A stretch of 64,000 bases of DNA from Cryptomeria japonica. Lineage: Eukaryota > Streptophyta > Pinopsida > Cupressales > Cupressaceae. Numbering within the stretch: the stretch's first letter is position 1; each line of letters begins with the position of its first letter. A program made the position numbers and the translations under genes. Location: assembly GCF_030272615.1 (NCBI RefSeq), contig NC_081408.1, positions 767,595,330 through 767,659,329 on the forward strand, read 5' to 3'. The notes beneath the pieces are model-generated. The model worked only from the letters and a program-made list of their open reading frames with translations. It did not search any database and was not told the DNA's origin. Positions 56,671-64,000 of the stretch are shown here, one piece after another.

Positions 56671-57374
56671 ATAAGTGAACTGAAACTGGAGGCCATAAAC
56701 ACTGCAAAGATTTAACATTAATCACACTGAAGCCTGTAATTTAGTCTCTCACCAATCTGGAAGAATTAAATCTTACAACCCCATATGGGAGTTGGGCCTT
56801 TGGCTATCCGACCAAAAAATAAATTCATTTTTAATCAAGAACCTCTCAGATTGCCACAAATCTAGAAGTTGTTGCATTTGGGCTCAAAATATCATCTGGG
56901 TTGCTCTAGAATCTTGATATCTGAAACATTTTCCTAGATCATTTTTGACCATTTGATAGTCATAAATACATTGAAACTTAAAAGAAACTAGACAACCATA
57001 CTACTATATGTCTTGAAAAACTTTCTATCAAACGGTTTTGGAAGAAAATCAGCAGGTTGCAAGATTTCAATCTTCAATGTCGAGGTCTTGGATAAATGCA
57101 ACAGGGATCAAACCTAGACTCTATCATCGGAAAGTGAATAGGCACTAAAACTTGCCAAATTAAAGATACCAACAAATCATTCCAAAACCTTGACATTTAC
57201 ACCTCTTAATTATGAGAGACTGGTTCTTGTGTATCATTATTCATGAATGATGACTCAATGATTTTGATTTATATCATAATTTGGCTTGAAATGAAAAAAT
57301 TGATGAGATCAAGGGGCTCTATAATGAATGGTTCGTAAGACACAACACTTCTGAACACCTTGCAAACTAAGGTC
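56671..57374. other. spacer (right copy of 14959-15654)
   Basis: Collinear with the left copy. No gene is recognised. Short frames are not shared in a coding pattern. Confidence 0.55.
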
Positions 57375-57790
57375 GGGTCCCATGGAGGGGGGCTTGCTTA
57401 AAAATAGAGCTAAGGCTGATGAGAATTTTTAGAAAAATTTTAAATATGGTGGTCCCATGAATGTTGTTGTGCAAACCAGCTTAAAATTTGAACTACTAAA
57501 TTCAAGGAAGTTTGAGCACAAAAAAGATAAAATTAATTAAATAAATGTCATTTTCCCTCTTCATTTGATTTTGGTGAGAAATGGAATGTGCAAATTATTG
57601 ACAAGTGGCAAACAAAGTTCCTAAGCTGGTGGGGCAATTTCTAGCACCACCCTTTTTTTATCTGCTTCCTAAAAAGTAGGGGCTCCTTTTTTGGGGGGAA
57701 AGATTCTAAATAATCCTGTAGAGGAAAAAAAATTGCTCATGGGACCATTTTTTCCTTCAAAATAGAGCCTAAGCCCCTCCCATGGGACCC
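57375..57790. mobile_element. MITE-like element (right copy)
   Basis: Counterpart of 15655-16071, with the same GGGTCCCATGG...CCATGGGACCC ends and subterminal GGTCCCATGA/TCATGGGACC pair. Confidence 0.6.
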
Positions 57791-58163
57791 CAGCTTAAGT
57801 GGGCTTAATCTTGGAGAAAATGGAGTAGTACTGGAATGAGCAACCTTTCAAGAAGGCCCAATATTTCACCTCTGTGAGTATCACCTAGATGCAATGAGTG
57901 CTAAGCGTACCATTCATTCTCATGAGAGATGGCTTATTGTGAGGCACTACTCATGAAACATAAGTCAATGAGTTTGACTCATAAATTACACAATTGAATC
58001 ATAATTAGCAATATCATAATTTGACTTTCTATGAAAAATATCTCCTACTTATCAACTTATGAGCTTCAGTGACTCTATATAATAAATGATTCAAAAGGCA
58101 CAACACTTGTGAAGGTTTTGCAAATGGAGTGGCAAGCTAAATGGGTTTAACCTTAGAGGAAAC

Positions 58164-59619
58164 TGTTGGCATATGTGCAGAGTTTGATGACATGATGATA
58201 TTGTATATTCTCATTGATGTCAATATGTTGAAGTATGAACCGGTATATTGAAGTAAGCAAACTAGCAAGAGAACCGGTATGATGATGTGAACCGGTATAT
58301 GTGAAAAAGTGAACCGGTATGTTGGTTCAAGTGAAGCGGTATGTTGAAGTGTGAACCGGTATGATGGTATGAACCGGTATATTCAAAGTTTTGTATCGGG
58401 GTTTGATTTGATATGACTACCGGCTGGTAGTCTCAGCTTCAGGATTTATGGTTGATGCATTTCAAGTCTGTGTGATTCAACTGACGATATTCTATGATCA
58501 GTTAGCATGAAAATGAAGATCAGATCATGTTGCCACGTTAGCCTTGTGCGCGTGAAGGATTTCCTTGAGGATCTTGCATGAAGAAGATTGATCCTATCTA
58601 CCTCGAGAATGTGCAAAGTCTCAATAAACGGTGGAGAGCGCATGATGGGTTATTTGCTTCCAGAAGCGGCAAAGAACGAACGATGGAGAACGTCTTGAGA
58701 TTTGTTCAAGATTGTTTTATTCTATGCAATGTGTTTGAATGATCAGGATTGAACCGACTATATTGATAACCTAAATGTTTAGGGTTTAGGGTTTATGCTA
58801 CCGACCTATCCGTTTCCTATAAGGTCAATGATGATTTACATTGTGAAGTTGTTGGCAAATGTTATGTGTGTATCTAAGTGAAGAGATACTTGATTCTTTC
58901 CAGACTGGTGCAATGAGTTGAGATCTGCAGAGTGTGATTGCAGATGTGAAGGAACTAAAGTGGATATGTCTTGGCATTGAGTGTTGTTATTAGATCAGTG
59001 TATTACCTGTTGACTTCAAACCATTTCAGCGGTTGAAAAATCCCTTTAACGGGTGGCTTTAACAAGCTTTTTATAAATCCTTTAACAGGGTGACTCAAAA
59101 TCATTGAGTTCTCAAAATCCTCTTCCAAGGTAACCTTTAACCGGGTGATCCCTAGCAGGATCGGTTCCTAGCAGAACCTATTGTAAAGTCCTTAACCGGA
59201 CTAGACTCCTAACATAGTGGACTTCAGAAGAGTTCAAGAACAACTTGTGGGTATTCATCCCCACCGTGGTTTTTCCCAGTTTGGTTTCCATGTGAAAAAT
59301 CAGTGTGTTATGTGTGATGTTTTTTCATGTGATGTCTTAGTGTTTTCTGTTAAGTGGTAAACCATGTTGATCCAGTAGTCATTATATTTCTGATGATGTA
59401 TTACTTGTCTAAGCATATGGGTGAAGTGGAAATGAGATATTAGGTTGTGTGAAGATCTAAGTGTTACCAGTTTATGTGTTTCACAGTCTTATTGTGTTTT
59501 ACCGGTAGTGCCTTGATTTAGATAGGTGATGTTGTTTACCAATTAGTGCAGTCTTTGCAGTCAAAGTGGTTTAAGGAAGTTTTTGTCTATACTGATTCAA
59601 CCCCCCCCCCCACCCCTCA
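58164..59619 (+). mobile_element. LTR-like block with AACCGGTAT repeats (right copy)
   Basis: Counterpart of 16445-17925. More of the AACCGGTAT words are intact here than in the left copy, where some read AACCAGTAT. It is about 32 bp shorter at the CCGGGT repeats. Confidence 0.55.
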
Positions 59620-60510
59620 GTATTTGTTGAGTATATATGGGTAAGTGCACAAAGATGGTGGTCAAAAAGGGGGTATAAGTGGACACTTTTTTTCTGAAAT
59701 CGGGTGAACCTGAACTTGGAGGCAAAATTTGAAAGTCATCCACTCAAGATATGAAGATAATCAAAGAACAAATATTGTAGTACTCTGAATCTGGTTTCCA
59801 AACTACTGAAATTTTTCAAAATTGGATAAGATTAAGGGGGTCAAATCCTTCGCGCACGAAAAATTGACCCTGATTTCATCTAAAAAACATAACATAGTGT
59901 CTCACGTGCGCATCAAAAAAGTCATAGTTAGATTTAGTATTTTGACAAATCCTTTGGCAGAAAGATATTTAAGAGTGAGCACTAGAAGATGTGTAGTTTT
60001 TGTAATTTTTTGTTGAGTATGTTTTTTTTAATGATTTTTCCGATCGAGCACATCCTTAAAATTAGGTACATGTTCGTGCGTGAAGCATAAGTTGCACTAA
60101 ACAAATCGAAAATACAATTTTTTTAAAAAAAAATTGTAAATAATCAAGTGCACTACAATAATATATAAATTTTTTTAAATTAGGATAAGTATATCAAAAG
60201 TTATTCAAAAAATGGTGCACCTATGTCTGTGAGAACTATGGAGACACTGGTAAAATAAATTCAATAATAATATGGTATTGTTGTTCAAATTGAAAAAGAA
60301 TTATATGGTTAGAAAGCTCAGAAGATGGGTAAAAATATGGTGGAAATTTTAGAAATACCCACTTGTTGAAGTGTAAACCTAATGATGACAAAGTCGATAA
60401 ACCAAGTTGATAAAATGAAACACGTCAAAAATGGGAGAAATGGAGGGAAATCAAACTTCCAAACCATAGCTTTGTCATCCAGGCCTATTTCCAAGCCTAA
60501 ACAGTCAAAA
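59620..60510. other. AT-rich spacer (right copy of 17926-18819)
   Basis: No gene is recognised. The A19 run of the left copy is replaced near 60119 by a mixed T6/A9 run. Confidence 0.6.
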
Positions 60511-60640
60511 GCGCGTATGGGGTACTTATGGTTTAAAAAGTGCGTATGGGTTACTTATAGTGTAAGCGGCACTTACGCGCTTGTTTCCCTATAAACAGTG
60601 CGTACATGCTAACTTTACTATAAACGGCATGTACGCGCTA
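60511..60640. repeat. GCGCGTACGCGC-type motifs (right copy)
   Basis: Counterpart of 18820-18950: five motifs including GCGCGTATGGGGTAC, GTGCGTATGGGTTAC, GCACTTACGCGCTT and GCATGTACGCGCTA. Individual motifs differ from the left copy mostly by C/T and G/A changes at CpG. Confidence 0.85.
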
Positions 60641-60894
60641 TTGTATAATATGATATTCTATATATAACATGTGTATATACATATAATATATGTAATATAT
60701 AATATGTGTATAATATGATATTGTATATATAATATGTTTATATACATATAATATATGTATATATATAATATGTGTAATATGATATTGTATATATAATATG
60801 TTTATATACATATAATATGTATATATATAATATATTAAACATATATATACACATGTAAGTGTATTGTCTCCCCCTCTCAAATGCATACAAGGTG

Positions 60895-60947
<53 letters not shown>

Positions 60948-60986
60948 CCCATCCCTCTTTCTCTTCTTCTCTCCCTCCCTCCCTCC
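60641..60986. repeat. TA-rich minisatellite and CT run (right copy)
   Basis: Counterpart of 18951-19290. The CT run at 60896-60941 is about twice as long as in the left copy, and one TA unit differs in length. Confidence 0.9.
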
Positions 60987-61095
60987 ATACCCCACTACAA
61001 CTGTGTCTGCACTTCTATAGAAGTAAGTGAATTTATTTCTTGTCTGCAACTTCCTCTTTGATTTTTATCATGTATGCTCTCTTAAGAAAATTGAC

Positions 61096-61543
61096 TGATG
61101 GATTTGTGTGTGTATATTGAATAGGAGGAATAGGGTTTGAAATTGAACCACGGGTGTATTACTGTGACAAACAAGGAAACCTGTAGCAATATTCTTCTCA
61201 AATGTGTTTTTAATGAGCAGAGTAGATGTGGAAAATAATGTCAACAAAGCAACATGATGAGTCAAAGTACCTACAATATGTTTTTCAGAAGGAAACAACA
61301 GGTAGGAAGAGAAAGAGGGAGAGTAACACAAATGATGTCATGTAGAATGATAGTGGTGAGTATGCGAGAGTTCCCATGTTGTTACACAATGCCTGTCACC
61401 TAAAGAAATTAAAGTTTGTTGTATGCATGGCAGTGGTAGTATATGATGATCATCACTTGTTAAATAGCTTGGAACGATACATTCCCATGAAAGAAATCAA
61501 GTATGTAATTCTTATAGTCACAATCAAGATCGGTCTTATAACC
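61096..61543. other. conserved module, second copy
   Basis: Counterpart of 19380-19828. Duplication homology ends here, immediately after TTATAACC. Confidence 0.7.
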
Positions 61544-61662
61544 TTGCAAATTGAATAGCATCATATGTTTTAGAACTTAGGCAGAGTTCTTAGGGTTAGG
61601 TCAAGCTCTTACACTTGTTTTTAGCGAAGCCTTGTTGTTTGTTCGCTTGGAGTCTCAATGAT

Positions 61663-62049
61663 TGATGGATTTGTGTGTGTATATTGAATAAGAGGAATAG
61701 GGTTTGAAATTGAACCATGGGTGTATTACCGTGACAAACAAGGAAACCTGTAGCAATATTCTTCTCGAATGTGTTTTTAATGAGCAGATCAGATGTGGGA
61801 AATAGTGTCAACAAAGCAACATGATGAGTCAGAGTACCTGCAATATGTTTTTCAGAAGGAAACAATAGGTAGGAAGAGAAAGAGGGAGAGTAACACAGAT
61901 GATGTCCTGTAGAATGATAGTGGTGGGTATGCAAGAGTTCCCATGTTGTTACACAACACCTGTCACCTAAAGAAATAAAAGTTTGTTGTATGCACGACAG
62001 TGGTAGTATATGAAGATCATCACTTGTCAAACAGCTTGGAATGATACAT
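61663..62049. repeat. conserved module, third copy (567 bp downstream)
   Basis: The sequence from TGATGGATTTGTGTGTGTAT to AACAGCTTGGAATGATACAT repeats 61096-61482 in direct orientation at a spacing of 567 bp. At some sites (ATTACCGTGAC, TTCTCGAATG) it agrees with the left copy rather than with its neighbour, so the local duplication need not be recent. Confidence 0.85.
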
Positions 62050-62449
62050 ATAATCCAGTTTCAGAGCTTTATTTATTACAGGCTTCTATTTTGTACTTTG
62101 AATTGTTCAAACTATATAGGTTGCCAATATAGGAAATAAGGGACTATGGTGCACGGGCACTTAGCAATTTTTGTTGAGTTTGTTTCCAGGATTGTGGAAT
62201 CATGTTTTTATTTTTGTAATAAGTCCAAGAGGCCATTGAGTGTGTGCTCAAATGATTGTAAGGGCCCTAAGAGTCTTTGTTTGGCCATTGTTGGCATATG
62301 AACTCTTAAGGGTGCCAGGTAGAGCACTTAATAGGATAAGTTTTTTTTGGTTAATGTAGGTTAGCTAATGTTGTTTTGAGTTTGTTAAGGTCATATGAGT
62401 CATTTGAAAGTAAACAATTTTGGGTTTGAGAAAATTTGCTCACCTATGC
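62050..62449. other. spacer outside the duplication
   Basis: No gene is recognised. Confidence 0.5.
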
Positions 62450-62540
62450 AACAAATTGCAAAATTTGCAAAAGTTGCAAAAGTTGCAAAAGGTGCAAAAG
62501 TTGCAAAAGTTGCAAAAGGTGCAAAACTTGTAAAAGTTGC
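62450..62540. repeat. 9-bp minisatellite (AAAAGTTGC)n
   Basis: About nine head-to-tail units of AAAAGTTGC or AAAAGGTGC, with variants at both ends. The frame through them (AKVAKVAKGAKVAK) follows from the repeat and is not evidence of a gene. Confidence 0.9.
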
Positions 62541-62989
62541 TCACAACAACTTTGCAACATTTTCAGACACCAATGGTTAGTTGGTTGACACAATTAATAA
62601 AGGATATTTCCTGCACATATTATTAATGCAATTTTTTCTTTCCTTTAATTCTCAAAATATGAAAAACTAACTGTCATCTTTTTTGGGAAAACAAACATTC
62701 AATCCAACAATCGTCAGGTCACAAAGAAACTATCGGACTAATGGCTTAATGTTTCCAAACTGATAAGAAGTTTATAACTACCACCCATTGACACTAAGGT
62801 CATAACACAACCAAGGCCCAAATTACACATAAACTGCATTGACCATGAATACGTTGCATTCAATGTAAGAGGCACAATGCCTGTTTTGTTCAAGCAAACA
62901 AGAAGTAAACCAAAATCAAAGAACAAATGCTAAAAATAGAAGAGAGGGATGGAGATGCCCTTGCATCAGACTCCCTAGGAAGAAAGAAA
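62541..62989. other. probable 3' untranslated part of the chromovirus relic
   Basis: Sequence downstream (on the reverse strand) of the chromodomain. No LTR boundary can be set. No gene is recognised. Confidence 0.35.
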
Positions 62990-64000
62990 ATCATGAGCTA
63001 CTACTCATGAAGTATTCCATAAAATGACCCAACTTAAGCATGTCAAACTCAATCAGCTAAGAGGCATCCTCAAGAGAATGATCTTTCCATTTGACCAAGT
63101 AGAAAAAGTATTCATGCTGGCAGGTTTTCTTTAACAGTTGTTTATCCAAAATACAATCTATACTTTACGAAGGGAAAGAATTTATTTGTAGTTCCTGAGG
63201 GACTAATTTGTTTGCATCTATCATACCTTCATTCACACTCCCTTTATAGGGATATAAATCTACTATATTGAAGATGGGAGAGATGCCCAAATCTGAAGAC
63301 AAAGCTATCTCATAATCATTGGTAAAAATAATTCCTAGTATTCAACAAGGACCAACCTTCTTCATGTGAAGTTTATTGTACATCCCAGTAGGAAACCTCT
63401 CCTTTTGAACATGATCCAAGACAAGGTCTCCAACCTGAAAAATGAATTTCTCTCTATTTCTTGTCAATATGTTATTTATACCACTAATTTCTTATTTCAA
63501 TGTTCATATTCATTGCTTCCTGTAGATCATGGATGGCTATAGAAAAATCTTCACCATTTGTAGTGTGTTTCTCCATCCCACCATGATCTCTAAGTTCAAA
63601 CATATCCTATAGGTGCATTATATATAAAATATATAATGAACCAAACCTTGTACTTTTGTTTGGAGAATCACTATAAGTGAACTCTGTTTGTTCTAATACT
63701 AGATCCTAACTACCAGGTGTTTTCCCATCAAGACGCCTTAGCATATTACCAAGACTCTTGTTTACAACCCCAGTTTGACAATCCATTTGTGGATTCTAAG
63801 TAGAACTGAAACACAAATTAGTTTCCAACCTCTTCCAATGTGTCCTCCAAAAATGTCCCACAAACTTTGAATTGTGATCGAATACTATACTTGTTCTATC
63901 CAAAAACAAATGGTATGCACAACTTGTTATCCTTGAACAACAAGCCCTCCTATGGCATATAATCTATCTATGGTCCTCTATCTCTACTGATAGGACTAAT
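62990..64000 (-). pseudogene. Ty3/gypsy chromovirus integrase C-terminus and chromodomain, decayed
   Basis: On the reverse strand from the window edge, in several frames: DHNSKFVGHFWRTHWKRLET, NPQMDCQTGVVNKSLGNMLR (the integrase HPQTDGQTEVVNR block), LVLEQTEFTYSDSPNKST, FQVGDLVLDHVQKERFPTG, then ISPIFNIVDLYPYKGS. The last part reads CILDKQLLKKT, HEYFFYLVKWKDHSLEDAS and LIELDMLKLG, the pattern of a chromodomain that steers insertion into heterochromatin. Stops are frequent. The rest of pol lies beyond the window. Confidence 0.85.

Larger units (their letters stand above)
33288..61543. repeat. right copy of the direct segmental duplication
   Basis: It is collinear with 1-19828 in the same orientation. 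It is longer because of a 7.85-kb LTR element at 38866-46716 and of segments missing from the left copy (about 220 bp near 53924 and 1.14 kb near 55529). It lacks about 700 bp that the left copy has near 11955-12715. The LINE continues upstream of 33288 to 32306, so the duplicated unit probably starts at or before 32306, but its left partner is outside the window. Confidence 0.95.

Noticed and set aside
1-61543. The duplicated segments as LTRs of one giant element
   Set aside because: The ends are not defined by TG/CA termini, primer site or target duplication, and each copy contains nested older elements. A segmental duplication explains it better.
62395-62580. 61-codon ORF with AKVAKVAKG repeats
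   Set aside because: It is produced by the 9-bp minisatellite. There is no start context or homology to support it.

Overview
This is a stretch of plant nuclear DNA built almost entirely from transposable elements, their decayed remains, satellites and low-complexity tracts. I see no confident intact host gene. The evidence for a land plant is an L1-type LINE with a terminal RNase H domain, plant-type Ty1/copia and Ty3/gypsy elements, an initiator-Met primer site (TGGTATCAGAGCC), a chromodomain integrase relic, and captured fragments of plant-like PDS5 and TBC-domain genes. The AT-rich, deeply nested and slowly decaying repeats, plus an LTR rich in AACCGGTAT and CCGGGT motifs, suggest a very large genome such as a gymnosperm. 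That last step is inference.

The backbone is a large direct duplication. The left copy runs from the window edge to 19828 and the right copy from 33288 (or earlier) to 61543, about 33.3 kb apart. Order in each copy: reverse-strand LINE; 165-bp and 36-bp tandem repeats; a 1.8-kb array of nested palindromes built on CCTAAGGGGTCA/TGACCCCTTAGG; a T-rich then A-rich tract; a decayed gypsy protease; a reverse-strand LTR element carrying a captured PDS5 (cohesin regulator) fragment; a broken TBC Rab-GAP fragment containing an inverted repeat; a MITE-like element; an LTR-like block; quasi-palindromic GCGCGTACGCGC motifs; and TA and CT microsatellites.

The right copy also holds a 7.85-kb gypsy-type element (38866-46716) with 5-bp target duplications. 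The left copy preserves the empty site, so this insertion followed the duplication. The element has two LTRs of 1234 and 1252 bp and one intact 1147-codon reverse-strand Gag-protease-like ORF, but no reverse transcriptase, RNase H or integrase: a TR-GAG-like non-autonomous element.

The 13.5-kb spacer between the copies (19829-33287) holds a 1.1-kb CT tract, a spliced transposase-like pseudogene (21180-22650), a 360-bp satellite (about 4.4 units), and a copia-type element (25160-29603) that also keeps only gag and protease and then continues into an acidic ORF I do not recognise. It ends in a two-exon gene tail and AT-rich DNA. To the right of the duplication lie an extra local copy of one module, a 9-bp minisatellite, and the integrase and chromodomain end of a chromovirus running off the window edge.

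The most interesting material is the pair of pol-less gag-protease elements from two superfamilies, the hairpin motif repeated in the leader and LTRs of the gypsy one, the captured host-gene pieces, and the palindrome array.
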